Below are positions 1-7,116 of a stretch of DNA of 15,725 bases, in pieces. The position numbers and the translations under genes were made by a program. Positions within the stretch are counted from its first letter, which is position 1, and every line of letters begins with the position of its first letter. Source of the DNA: an uncultured Pigmentiphaga sp. (GTDB lineage Bacteria; Pseudomonadota; Gammaproteobacteria; Burkholderiales; Burkholderiaceae_B); contig CALAGD010000093.1 of the NCBI GenBank assembly GCA_937891425.1, forward strand, positions 1 to 15,725. The letters run 5' to 3'. The notes beneath the pieces are model-generated. The model was not told where the DNA came from and made no database searches. It was given only the letters and a program-made list of their open reading frames with translations.

Positions 1-39
1 CCGGCCTGCCGGAAATCGCGTTGTTGAATCTCGCTGCAT
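1..39. other. Left-edge stretch upstream of livH, no assignable gene
   Basis: These 39 bases hold no promoter or clear ribosome binding site. The livH frame contains a TGA at 25-27, which could be the end of an upstream gene reading in the same frame, but the eight codons before it are too few to assign. The binding-protein gene that normally accompanies this transporter could lie further left; that is a guess from family organisation. Confidence 0.3.
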
Positions 40-900
40 ATGGTGACGATACTGTTCGACGGCATCGCCTATGGCATGCTGCTGTTTGTTCTCGCCGCGG
101 GCCTGGCGGTCACGCTGGGCCTCATGAACTTCGTCAATCTGGCGCACGGCGCCTTTGCCATGGCGGGCGGATACCTCACGGCGGTGCTCAGCAGCCGCAT
201 GGGCGTGCCGTTCCTGGCTACCCTGCCGATGGCCTTCCTGTTCGCGGCCCTGCTGGGAGCCATCCTCGAGCCCACCCTGTATCGTCCCATGTATCGCCGT
301 CCCCATCTCGACCAGGTCCTGTTCTCGATCGGCCTGGTTTTCATGGCCATGGCGGCGGTCAACTACATGTTCGGTGCATCGCAGCAGTTCGTGCGGTTGC
401 CGGCCTGGCTCAACGGACGCATCGAGGTGGCAGGTGTGGGCATCGGTGTCTATCGCCTGTTCATCATCGTGGTGTGCGGAATACTGGCGGTGGGCCTGCA
501 GCTCATCCTCAGCCGCACCCGGTTCGGCAGCCAGTTGCGCGCGTCGGTCGACGACCGTCCTGTGGCCAGCGGGCTTGGTATCAATGTCAATCGCATCTTT
601 CTGGCAACTTTTGCCTTCGGGTCTGGCCTCGCGGGTCTCGCGGGTGCCTTGGGCGCCGAACTGCTGGGGCTCGATCCTGGTTTTCCCCTGAAGTTCATGA
701 TCTATTTCCTGGTAGTCGTCGCGGTCGGTGGTACGTCCACCATCTCGGGGCCACTGCTGGCCGCCCTGCTGCTTGGCATCGCCGACGTGGCCGGCAAGTA
801 TTACATCCCTGAAATCGGTGCGTTCATCATCTACGTCGTAATGATCATCGTATTGCTGTGGCGGCCCCACGGTCTGTTTTCCAGGGGCGGAGCGCGATGA
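40..900 (+). CDS. livH: Branched-chain amino acid-type ABC transporter permease LivH
   Basis: Inner-membrane permease of the HAAT (hydrophobic amino acid transport) ABC importer class, which forms a channel with LivM. The 286-residue product is almost wholly hydrophobic, with about eight membrane segments, matching the usual length near 290. The N-terminal GLMNFVNLAHGAF segment (about 27-39) is the LivH hallmark. The cytoplasmic loop near residues 167-182 (LRASVDDRP, then GLGINV) corresponds to the EAA-type loop that docks on the ATPase, and is followed by the typical LAGLAGAL. ATG at 40 is the first good start after an in-frame TGA at 25-27; GTG at 43 is an alternative, and neither has a convincing Shine-Dalgarno. 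The stop overlaps the livM start as ATGA. The substrate cannot be read from sequence: this class also carries aromatic acids, urea or amides. Confidence 0.92.
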   Translation: MVTILFDGIAYGMLLFVLAAGLAVTLGLMNFVNLAHGAFAMAGGYLTAVLSSRMGVPFLATLPMAFLFAALLGAILEPTLYRPMYRRPHLDQVLFSIGLVFMAMAAVNYMFGASQQFVRLPAWLNGRIEVAGVGIGVYRLFIIVVCGILAVGLQLILSRTRFGSQLRASVDDRPVASGLGINVNRIFLATFAFGSGLAGLAGALGAELLGLDPGFPLKFMIYFLVVVAVGGTSTISGPLLAALLLGIADVAGKYYIPEIGAFIIYVVMIIVLLWRPHGLFSRGGAR

Positions 901-1880
901 AGGCGGAATATGTCACCCGGGCAAGGCTGAAACCTGCCGAAATCGTCGTGTGGGTGGTCATCGTGGCCGTGTTGGCGCTGGTGCCGCAATATGCCGCGCT
1001 CTGGACCGAAATCCTTATCCTCGCGCTGTTCGCCATCTCACTCGACCTCATTCTGGGCTATGGCGGAATCGTTTCTCTCGGGCACGCGGCATTCTTCGGT
1101 TTTGGGGCGTATGCCGCCGGGCTGTATGCCATTCACGTGTCACCCGAGCCACTGACGGGCCTGGTCGTTGCCACTGCGGGTGCTGCACTGCTGGGAGCCT
1201 TGACCAGCTTCATCGTACTGCGCGGCTCCGACCTGACGCGTCTCATGGTTACCCTGGCGGTGGCATCCATACTTTATGAGCTGGCCAACCGCTTCAGCGG
1301 GCTTACCGGGGGCGCCGATGGCCTGCCAGGCATCTTCATCGACCCGCTTTTCGGGCGCTTCGAGTTCGACCTGGAGGGCGTCACAGGAAGCTGGTACACG
1401 TTTGTGGTGTTCTTCCTGCTGTTCATGCTCGCCCGCCGCATCGTGCATTCGCCATTCGGCGTGGGGCTCGAGGCCATACGCGATAACCGGTTGCGGGCGC
1501 AGTCCATCGGCATCGCAGTCAACGCGCGGCTGGCAGCCGTGTACACCCTGGCAGCCGCCTATGCGGGGGCGGCCGGCGCGCTATTGGTCCAGACTACCGG
1601 CTTCGCCTCGCTGGACGTGCTGTCGTTCCACCGCTCGGCCGACGTGCTGCTCGCCCTGGTTCTGGGCGGAACCGGCTATCTCTACGGCGGCATCCTGGGA
1701 GCCATCGTGTTCAAGATCATGCATGACTTCCTTTCGTCGCTGACGCCGCACTACTGGCAGTTCTGGATGGGTTTTGCCCTGGTGGCCATCATGCTGATCG
1801 GCCGTGACCGCATCTACGATACGGTACGGGATCTCCTCGCGCGGATGCGGCCCGGTCAGGGTAAAGGAGGGCAGGCATGA
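897..1880 (+). CDS. livM: Branched-chain amino acid-type ABC transporter permease LivM
   Basis: Second membrane subunit of the HAAT importer, 327 residues. Visible hallmarks are SLDLILGYGGIVSLGHAAFFGFGAYAAG after the first membrane segments and the ATPase-docking loop around 192-210 (EAIRDNRLRAQSIGI), followed by AAAYAGAAGALL. I chose ATG 897 over the in-frame GTG 858. It overlaps the livH stop by the standard ATGA, has the purine-rich AGGGGCGGAG just upstream, and avoids a 39-nt overlap. The gene ends at 1880, again overlapping the next start as ATGA, with AAAGGAGG at 1863-1870 serving livG. The overlaps imply translational coupling and one transcript from livH to livF. Confidence 0.92.
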   Translation: MKAEYVTRARLKPAEIVVWVVIVAVLALVPQYAALWTEILILALFAISLDLILGYGGIVSLGHAAFFGFGAYAAGLYAIHVSPEPLTGLVVATAGAALLGALTSFIVLRGSDLTRLMVTLAVASILYELANRFSGLTGGADGLPGIFIDPLFGRFEFDLEGVTGSWYTFVVFFLLFMLARRIVHSPFGVGLEAIRDNRLRAQSIGIAVNARLAAVYTLAAAYAGAAGALLVQTTGFASLDVLSFHRSADVLLALVLGGTGYLYGGILGAIVFKIMHDFLSSLTPHYWQFWMGFALVAIMLIGRDRIYDTVRDLLARMRPGQGKGGQA

Positions 1881-2629
1881 CCACGCCAGCCCTGGAAACA
1901 CGTGCTCTGGTCAAGCGTTTTGGCGGGCTCACGGCCACCAGCAACGTCAACCTGATGGTGCAGCCCGGTGCCCGTCATGCACTGATCGGACCAAACGGTG
2001 CCGGCAAGACCACCCTGGTAAACCTGCTCACCGGGGTGCTTGCGCCCTCGTCGGGACAGGTGTTCCTCGAGGGCGAGGACATCACTCATCTGCCAGCGCA
2101 CAAACGCGCGCGCAAGGGGCTGATGCGCACATTTCAGATCAACCAGCTGTTTGCCAGCCTCACGCCCATGGAGACCGTCATGCTGGTGATGAGCCAGCGC
2201 GATGGCGACGGGGCCCGCTGGTGGCGTGCCCTCGGCTCCACACCCGAGCGCCGGGATGAGGCCGCAGACTTGCTGCAACGCATGCACCTGGGCGATGTGC
2301 TGCACACGAAAACCTCGCTGCTGCCTTACGGCAAGCGCCGGCTGCTGGAAATTGCCGTGGCGCTGGCCGGCAAGCCCAGGGTGCTGTTGCTTGACGAGCC
2401 GGTGGCAGGTGTGCCGGCGGGTGAGTCGAAGGAAATTCTGGAAACCATTGCCGCCTTGCCTGCCGATGTCACGGTACTGCTGATCGAGCACGACATGGAT
2501 CTGGTCTTCCGCTTTGCCACCAGCATGTCGGTCCTGGTGAACGGGGCACTGTTTGCCGAGGGTGCGCCAGTCGACATCGCCCGGGACGAAAGAGTTCGCC
2601 AGGTTTACTTGGGGCAGCAGCATGACTGA
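1877..2629 (+). CDS. livG: Branched-chain amino acid-type ABC transporter ATPase LivG
   Basis: Cytoplasmic ATPase of the importer, 250 residues, of normal LivG length. Walker A is GPNGAGKT (38-45), the Q-loop glutamine is Q87 in RTFQINQLF, Walker B is VLLLDEP (169-175), and the switch histidine is H205 in LLIEHDMD. The signature region reads LLPYGKRRLLEIA (148-160) instead of LSGGQ. LivG proteins normally carry the LPYG form there, so this is a family trait. The D-loop (VAGVPAGE) departs slightly from the usual AAGLNPAE. Start ATG 1877 overlaps the livM stop and has the strong AAAGGAGG site six bases upstream. It should pair with LivF as a heterodimer. Confidence 0.93.
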   Translation: MTTPALETRALVKRFGGLTATSNVNLMVQPGARHALIGPNGAGKTTLVNLLTGVLAPSSGQVFLEGEDITHLPAHKRARKGLMRTFQINQLFASLTPMETVMLVMSQRDGDGARWWRALGSTPERRDEAADLLQRMHLGDVLHTKTSLLPYGKRRLLEIAVALAGKPRVLLLDEPVAGVPAGESKEILETIAALPADVTVLLIEHDMDLVFRFATSMSVLVNGALFAEGAPVDIARDERVRQVYLGQQHD

Positions 2630-3329
2630 GTTGTTGCGCGTAGAAGGGCTTTCGGCCGGCTACGGCGAGGCCATCGTCATCGACAACGTGTCGTTCGAGT
2701 TGAAGGTAGGGCAGTCGCTGGCCCTGCTGGGCCGTAACGGCATGGGAAAAACGACCTTGCTCAACTCCCTGGTGGGTGTCACGCGGCGGCGTGCCGGGCG
2801 CATTTTCCTGAACGGGCGCGACATCACTCCCATGCCGCCACATCTGCGCGCGGCTGCTGGCATAGGCTGGGTACCGCAGGAACGTAATATCTTCAGGTCG
2901 CTTACGGTAGAAGAAAACCTCACCGCTGTGGCGCGGCCCGGGCATTGGACGCCCCAGCGGGTATTCGAGCAGTTTCCGAGGCTTGCCGAACGACGGCGCA
3001 ATCTGGGTGACCAGCTATCGGGGGGCGAGCAGCAGATGCTGGCCGTGGGCCGGGCGCTGGTATTGAACCCGTCGTTGCTGCTGCTCGACGAGCCCCTGGA
3101 AGGGCTGGCGCCCATCATCGTAGAAGAACTGCTCGAGGCGCTGCGTCGCATAGTGATCGAACACGGAACTTCGTCGATCATCGTCGAGCAGAAAGCCTTC
3201 AAGGTGCTCGGCATGACCGACACCGCGGCCGTACTGGAGCGTGGCCGCGTCGTGCTCACCGACACCAGCGCCAACCTCATGCAACACCCGGAACAGCTCG
3301 ACCGGTATCTGTCGGTGTCGAAAGAGTAG
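2622..3329 (+). CDS. livF: Branched-chain amino acid-type ABC transporter ATPase LivF
   Basis: Second ATPase of the importer, 235 residues. Walker A is GRNGMGKT (37-44), Q-loop Q86 is in WVPQERNIF, the signature LSGGEQQ is at 132-138 and Walker B LLLLDEP at 152-158. The H-loop position is glutamine (IIVEQ, Q190), as is normal for LivF. I start it at ATG 2622: the product then begins MTELLRVEGLSAGYG, the classic LivF N-terminus, and overlaps livG by 8 nt. A longer reading frame reaches back to 2553 but would add 23 residues inside livG. livF is the last gene of the transporter set; no clear terminator follows. Confidence 0.93.
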   Translation: MTELLRVEGLSAGYGEAIVIDNVSFELKVGQSLALLGRNGMGKTTLLNSLVGVTRRRAGRIFLNGRDITPMPPHLRAAAGIGWVPQERNIFRSLTVEENLTAVARPGHWTPQRVFEQFPRLAERRRNLGDQLSGGEQQMLAVGRALVLNPSLLLLDEPLEGLAPIIVEELLEALRRIVIEHGTSSIIVEQKAFKVLGMTDTAAVLERGRVVLTDTSANLMQHPEQLDRYLSVSKE

Positions 3330-3531
3330 TTCGTGCAGACGGCGTGGCGCGGGCCCCGAGCTGCCATGGGAGGTCTCTTCATCGTGGCTTGCAGACCGGG
3401 CACTGGCCAGCGGATTCCAAGCCGGGCTTCCTGGTTTTCCTCGGTGGCGAGCAGGGCAAGTCGCCCTTGGTGACTGGCCTCGGTCTCGGGGGTCATTCCG
3501 CGCACTCCTCAGCCCGATGTTGTGTCCAGGC
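3330..3531. other. Intergenic region between livF and the acetyltransferase gene
   Basis: About 200 bases with no gene I can support. Reading frames cross it on both strands but resemble nothing I recognise, and the longer ones are continuations of frames lying over livF. No convincing T-tailed terminator hairpin was found after livF. Confidence 0.4.
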
Positions 3532-3552
3532 CTGCATGGACATACCATGCAG
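3520..3552 (+). promoter_or_regulatory. Possible promoter with inverted repeat ahead of the GNAT gene
   Basis: A perfect 8-bp inverted repeat, CTGCATGG (3532-3539) and CCATGCAG (3545-3552), is separated by ACATA and ends 11 bases before the chosen ATG. A weak sigma70-like pair, TTGTGT (3520-3525) and TACCAT (3543-3548) with 17-bp spacing, would put the repeat over the -10. It could be an operator or a hairpin. The promoter match is poor, so this is tentative. Confidence 0.3.
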
Positions 3553-3563
3553 TATTGAGCACC

Positions 3564-4430
3564 ATGAGCATGGCCATGAACGCGCACAATTACCATATCC
3601 GCCCCATGCAAAAACACGAGCTCGAGATCGTCATCGGATGGGCGGCAGAAGAGGGCTGGAATCCGGGGCTGCACGACGCGCAGTCGTTTCATGCGGCCGA
3701 CCCCGACGGGTACCTGGTGGGCCTGCTCGACGGACAACCGGTCGCATCGATATCCGTGGTTCGCTACGGTAGCGATTACAGCTTTCTTGGCCTGTACATC
3801 GTCCGCCCGGAGCATCGCGGGTGTGGTTATGGCCTGCAGATCTGGAACGCCGGCCTGGCCCGCCTGGGTGCGCGAGCCATTGGGCTGGACGGTGTGGTAG
3901 CGCAACAAGAAAACTACCGCAAATCGGGCTTCGAGCTGGCACATCGGAATATCCGCTTCCAGGGGGTGGCCAGCACAGGCGAAGGTATGTCGTGCGCGGG
4001 TATCGTCAGGTTGTCACAGCTTACGTTCGACACGGTCACCCGGTACGATCGGGCATTTTTCCCGGCCGGGCGCGATGCCTTCATGCGAGCCTGGTTACAC
4101 CAGCCCGATGCACCGGCACTGGGGTTGGTGCAGGACGGTACCCTGACGGGCTACGGAGTAATCCGTCCCTGCCAGGTGGGCTACAAGATCGGGCCGCTCT
4201 TTGCCGATCGACCGGAGCACGCCCGGGCGCTCCTGATGGCCTTGATGCGAGAGCTTCCTGAAGGTAGCCCGGTGTTCCTGGACGTGCCCGAGACGAACCG
4301 GGCAGCACTGGCTCTGGCGCAAGGATTGGGCATGACGCCCATGTTCGAAACTGCCCGCATGTACAAGGGCGCCCCCGCATTGCCCGACCTGAACCGTACC
4401 TACGGCATCACTACGTTCGAGCTGGGTTGA
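3564..4430 (+). CDS. GNAT-family N-acetyltransferase, YitH-like two-domain type
   Basis: A cytosolic acetyltransferase of 288 residues. The N-terminal half is a GNAT fold: YHIRPMQKHELEIVIGWAAEEGWNPG at the start, a central strand FLGLYIVRPEHRG, and the acetyl-CoA pyrophosphate-binding motif R85-G-C-G88-Y-G90 followed by QIWNAGLARLGA. The second half (about 150-288, from YDRAFFPAGRDAF through YKIGPLFADRPEHA to GMTPMFETARMYKG) matches the C-terminal domain of YitH-like proteins (Acetyltransf_18 type). The acceptor substrate is unknown. Start choice is uncertain: ATGs lie at 3564, 3570 and 3576 and a GTG at 3522, none with a strong ribosome site; the conserved region begins about ten residues after 3564. 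It stands alone, 234 bases after livF, so it is probably not part of the transporter operon. Confidence 0.85.
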   Translation: MSMAMNAHNYHIRPMQKHELEIVIGWAAEEGWNPGLHDAQSFHAADPDGYLVGLLDGQPVASISVVRYGSDYSFLGLYIVRPEHRGCGYGLQIWNAGLARLGARAIGLDGVVAQQENYRKSGFELAHRNIRFQGVASTGEGMSCAGIVRLSQLTFDTVTRYDRAFFPAGRDAFMRAWLHQPDAPALGLVQDGTLTGYGVIRPCQVGYKIGPLFADRPEHARALLMALMRELPEGSPVFLDVPETNRAALALAQGLGMTPMFETARMYKGAPALPDLNRTYGITTFELG

Positions 4431-4455
4431 TACGTCAATTGATATGACAATTGCA

Positions 4456-4488
4456 GATGATGCCGGCGGTCATGTCGCTGGCATCATC
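4456..4488. terminator. Hairpin between convergent GNAT and Bug genes
   Basis: GATGATGCCGGCG (4456-4468) pairs with CGCTGGCATCATC (4476-4488) around a 7-base loop: 13 pairs with one G-U on the plus strand. It lies between two convergent genes ending at 4430 and 4524, so it probably serves as a shared transcription end. There is no T-tract on either side, so its efficiency is uncertain. Two copies of CAATTG (4436-4441 and 4448-4453) sit just before it. Confidence 0.5.
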
Positions 4489-4523
4489 GTATGGAGCAGA
4501 CGGGAGAAGGGACCCGGGTGAAC

Positions 4524-5504
4524 CTAATCGGCCACGTACCCCGACTCTTCGATGACCGGCTTCCAGAAACCGATGGACTCCTGAACGCGTGCCTTCAGTT
4601 CTTCAGGCGTGCCGCCAACCGGAATCAGCCCAAGCGAGGCAAAGCGCTCGCGCACGGCGTCGGTCTTCACTACTTTGCTCAGCGCGTCAGCCCATTCCCT
4701 GACGATGTTGTCAGGGGTCCCCGGAGGCGCGTACAGCGCATGAAAACTCATCGCCGTGATGTTCGGATACCCCAGTTCCTTAAAGGTTGGAACATCCGGA
4801 AGTTGCGGGTCGCGTTCGGGTGAAGTTACCGCAAGAATCTTGACGTTTCCTGCCTGATGCAGGGGTACGACGCTGGACGTGGAACTCATGCCAGAGCTGA
4901 TGTGCCCCCCCATCAGCGCGGTGACGACCGGTGCAGCTCCCTGGAACGGTACGATCTGAACGGGAACGTCAATGGCCTTGCCCAGCATCAGTCCGAAGAA
5001 GTGAAGCGGTGATCCCATGGCCGATACACCGTAGCTGGCGCTATCGGGATTTGCCTTGGCCCACTTCACGAATTCCTCAAAGTTGTTGACCTTGGGGTTC
5101 GCTCCCGACATGAGGCTGAAGCTGAATTCGGCAATTGTGCTGACCGGTACCAGGTCACGCTGAGGATCGTAGTTCAGCGACTTGTAGATGAAGGGGTACA
5201 TGGCTTGCAATGCATCCGGTCCCAACATCATCACGCTACCGTCCGGAGCGCCTTGCCGCAGATGGTCGACGGCAACACGGCTGCCGGCACCCGGGCGGTT
5301 CTCGACCACGATCGTGCGGTTGAGCTCTTTCGACAGTGCATCGGCAATGACGCGTGCCACGGCGTCAAACCCGCCGCCGGGCGAGAAGCCCACAATGATC
5401 TTGGCCGGCTTCTGTTCCGCCGCGAATGTGGTGGGTATGGCCAGGGGCGCCATCGCACAGGCAGCGAGGGCCCCCAGAAAGTATCGCCGGGCGTTGGTTT
5501 TCAT
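4524..5504 (-). CDS. Bug/TctC-family periplasmic solute-binding protein
   Basis: Extracytoplasmic receptor of 326 residues, of normal family length. Members bind carboxylates or similar small solutes, and a minority feed a TctAB membrane pair. The N-terminus is an export signal with a twin-arginine look (ARRYFLG at about 5-11, then a hydrophobic run to TTFAA), so either Sec or Tat export is possible. Family landmarks are KIIVGFSPGGGFDAVARVIA, VVENRPGAGSRVAVDHL, LPDVPTFKELGYP and YAPPGTPDNIV. Start ATG (5504) is decided by a strong GAGGAG (5516-5511) six bases upstream; a longer frame to 5558 would run into the preceding gene. It begins 26 bases after the MmgE/PrpD gene ends and is probably co-transcribed with it. 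No tctA or tctB is in the window. The ligand is unknown. Confidence 0.9.
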   Translation of the reverse strand: MKTNARRYFLGALAACAMAPLAIPTTFAAEQKPAKIIVGFSPGGGFDAVARVIADALSKELNRTIVVENRPGAGSRVAVDHLRQGAPDGSVMMLGPDALQAMYPFIYKSLNYDPQRDLVPVSTIAEFSFSLMSGANPKVNNFEEFVKWAKANPDSASYGVSAMGSPLHFFGLMLGKAIDVPVQIVPFQGAAPVVTALMGGHISSGMSSTSSVVPLHQAGNVKILAVTSPERDPQLPDVPTFKELGYPNITAMSFHALYAPPGTPDNIVREWADALSKVVKTDAVRERFASLGLIPVGGTPEELKARVQESIGFWKPVIEESGYVAD

Positions 5505-5510
5505 ATGTGT

Positions 5511-5516
5511 CTCCTC
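5511..5516 (-). promoter_or_regulatory. Ribosome binding site deciding the Bug gene start
   Basis: GAGGAG on the minus strand, six bases before ATG 5504, fixes the start of the receptor gene and excludes the longer in-frame start at 5558. Confidence 0.8.
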
Positions 5517-5530
5517 AATCATGAAACCTG

Positions 5531-6877
5531 TCAAACATGCAAGAGCTGTGACGACCAAGGGGCATCCGCCGACAAGTTCATCAGACTCTTGTGAATCGTG
5601 AGCGCATTCTCCGCCCCCGCCACGGGCGTCATCAGGGCGAGAAACTTTGCATCAATCTTTGCCTGTTGGCGGTCGAGATCCGCAAGCGGAACTCCGCTGT
5701 CGAAGCGAGACTCGAAGGTAAGCCCGTTGCGCATGGTGACCCGCATGAACGCTTGCGTTGGCTCCGAGCCGGTGGCCTGGTCAAGGGTAACCAGCTGTCG
5801 CAGGCGCATGGCGTGTTCGTCGTTGAGCCGCTCGCCGAAGGTGTCGATGGCGCCGGTATCGTACCCGAGCAGGGCGAGCGCAATGCAATGAGGTATGGAG
5901 AACTTGGCTTCCAGAGCACTCGTGGGGTGCTTGATGCGGCACGCCTCGACAGCGAAAGAATGGACCTGGACTTCTATTGCGGTGATGTCGTCTGGCGTCG
6001 GTGAATGGTGAGCAATGAATTCGCGGATCAGCTCAAGCGGCGCATGCGTGAAGTAGCACGATGCGTGATACTTGAAAAGATTGCGAACTATCACGGACTC
6101 GTCGAGGGAGATCTGACCGGGCAGGCTGGTGCCATAGGCCGATGCGAAGCCGAACTTGCATTCCAGGCCGTCTTCGCGCGCCCGCAGCCCATGATGAATC
6201 AGGCGAACCGCTCGCAGCCCGGCAGCCGCCGCCAGCCCGGCATGAACGGGCTTGGTTGTGGAACCGAACATCGATTTCAGGCCCGCTGCCTGAGTAGCCG
6301 CCAGACTAAGTGCATGGGCAGTGTCGGTACCGTTCATGCCATACAGTTTGGCAACGGCAGCCGCGGCCCCAATGGCGCCGATCACCGCAGTTGGGTGAAA
6401 CCCTTGATGGTACAGCTGGTCGCCCATCACGTTGCCCAGATCGGCAGCGGCAACATAGCCCGCCACATAGGCTTCAATGAGCCCGCCGAAACGAACCGAG
6501 CCCAACGCGTCTGCAGCGGCCAAAATGGCAGGCCAAAGTACCGTTGAAGGATGGCCATGCATCTCTATGCTGACGTCGTCGTAATCGAGCGCATGGCCAG
6601 CGGTGCCATTGACCAGAGCCGCACTGGTGGCGGGCAGGAGCCTGCCTCGGCCCACTACCCAGGCCTGGGGTGTCCCTCCTTCCTCCTCCCTTTCCGCCAC
6701 AACCGCGCAGGTAGCATCCTCTGAAGCGGCGGCGAACATGACGCCCAATGTGTCAAGAAGGGTTTGCCTGGTGACACGCACTACGTCAGGGTCGAGGCGA
6801 TCAACATTCAAGGCGACGCAGTACTCGCTGAGCGAACGCGTATAACCCGCGCTTGCTGTTTGTTGGGCCGCTGACAC
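5531..6877 (-). CDS. MmgE/PrpD-family dehydratase or decarboxylase
   Basis: A protein of 448 residues in the family that holds 2-methylcitrate dehydratase (PrpD), MmgE and cis-aconitate decarboxylase. Family landmarks: LLDTLGVMFAA (about 40-50), HALDYDD (95-101) followed by H109-P-S, GFHPTAVIGAIGAAAA with H161, TTKPVH with K209, and FKYHASCYFTHAPLE with K269. These correspond by position to active-site residues described for mammalian cis-aconitate decarboxylase (D93, H103, H159, K207, K272). That shows an intact active site but not which substrate is used. No prpB or prpC is nearby, so a methylcitrate-cycle role is unsupported. Start GTG (6877) has GAGGGA nine bases upstream; the longer frame to TTG 6940 is excluded because it would begin inside the -35 of a near-consensus promoter. 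First gene of a two-gene operon with the Bug receptor. Confidence 0.87.
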   Translation of the reverse strand: MSAAQQTASAGYTRSLSEYCVALNVDRLDPDVVRVTRQTLLDTLGVMFAAASEDATCAVVAEREEEGGTPQAWVVGRGRLLPATSAALVNGTAGHALDYDDVSIEMHGHPSTVLWPAILAAADALGSVRFGGLIEAYVAGYVAAADLGNVMGDQLYHQGFHPTAVIGAIGAAAAVAKLYGMNGTDTAHALSLAATQAAGLKSMFGSTTKPVHAGLAAAAGLRAVRLIHHGLRAREDGLECKFGFASAYGTSLPGQISLDESVIVRNLFKYHASCYFTHAPLELIREFIAHHSPTPDDITAIEVQVHSFAVEACRIKHPTSALEAKFSIPHCIALALLGYDTGAIDTFGERLNDEHAMRLRQLVTLDQATGSEPTQAFMRVTMRNGLTFESRFDSGVPLADLDRQQAKIDAKFLALMTPVAGAENALTIHKSLMNLSADAPWSSQLLHV

Positions 6878-6911
6878 GTTCCCGCTTCCCTCGTTGCTAT
6901 GTGACGAGGCG

Positions 6912-6940
6912 AGTATACGGAGCGCTCTGGGCAGTGTCAA
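6912..6940 (-). promoter_or_regulatory. Sigma70 promoter of the prpD-like/bug operon
   Basis: On the minus strand, TTGACA (6940-6935, perfect) is followed after exactly 17 bases by TATACT (6917-6912, five of six). Transcription would start near 6905, giving a leader of about 28 bases before GTG 6877. This is the clearest consensus promoter in the window together with that of the lacI-type gene. Confidence 0.8.
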
Positions 6941-6955
6941 TGAATCGTTTTCTTA

Positions 6956-6971
6956 CAAGGGTTAACCCTTG
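6956..6971. promoter_or_regulatory. 16-bp perfect palindrome, candidate operator
   Basis: CAAGGGTTAACCCTTG is a perfect 16-bp palindrome centred on GTTAAC. Its centre lies about 58 bases upstream of the predicted start of the prpD-like operon (near 6905), a position typical of activators, and roughly 130 bases upstream of the acyl-CoA dehydrogenase start. It does not resemble the LacI-type site at 7093. The binding protein is not identified. Confidence 0.5.
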
Positions 6972-7058
6972 GAAAGCGTCATTCTGGCTGAATGGCGGAT
7001 TAAAAATGGCATCGTCATAGAGTAGCGGCATTGGTGCACGATTCGGCAGCGGACCCGA

Positions 7059-7088
7059 TTGACGCGTGATTCCAAGCTCTAGTACGAT
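7059..7088 (+). promoter_or_regulatory. Probable promoter of the acyl-CoA catabolic operon
   Basis: TTGACG (7059-7064, five of six) and TACGAT (7083-7088, four of six) are separated by 18 bases. Transcription would start around 7095, inside the LacI-type operator at 7093-7105, with a short leader to ATG 7117. Confidence 0.55.
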
Positions 7089-7092
7089 TTTA

Positions 7093-7106
7093 TGGAAACG
7101 TTTCAA
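7093..7106. promoter_or_regulatory. LacI-family operator ahead of the catabolic operon
   Basis: TGGAAACGTTTCAA contains the perfect palindrome GAAACGTTTC with a central CpG, as expected for LacI/GalR-family sites. Thirteen bases (7093-7105) are identical, in reverse orientation, to 13447-13459 in front of the lacI-type gene. It overlaps the predicted transcription start and ends just before the ribosome site GAGGA (7108-7112), a placement that suits repression. Confidence 0.75.
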
Positions 7107-7116
7107 CGAGGACCAC

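Noticed and set aside
21..812. 263-codon plus-strand frame overlapping livH
   Set aside because: Starts from a TTG, is rich in R, G, P and H, and overlaps the clear LivH permease frame. Shadow frame.
2660..3505. Minus-strand frame of 281 codons extending from livF into the downstream gap
   Set aside because: Mostly antisense to livF. The part in the gap (3330-3505) matched nothing I recognise, so I could not support a gene there.
3964..4430. Second half of the GNAT protein as a separate gene
   Set aside because: The frame is continuous and the C-terminal domain is a normal part of YitH-like acetyltransferases, so this is one gene and not a fusion artefact.
4491..4823. 110-codon plus-strand frame after the GNAT gene
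   Set aside because: Antisense to the C-terminus of the Bug receptor, with a composition typical of a shadow frame.
5531..6877. Methylcitrate-cycle prpD
   Set aside because: No prpB, prpC, acnD/prpF or prpR-type gene is nearby, and its partner is a Bug receptor. Family membership is accepted but not the gene name.
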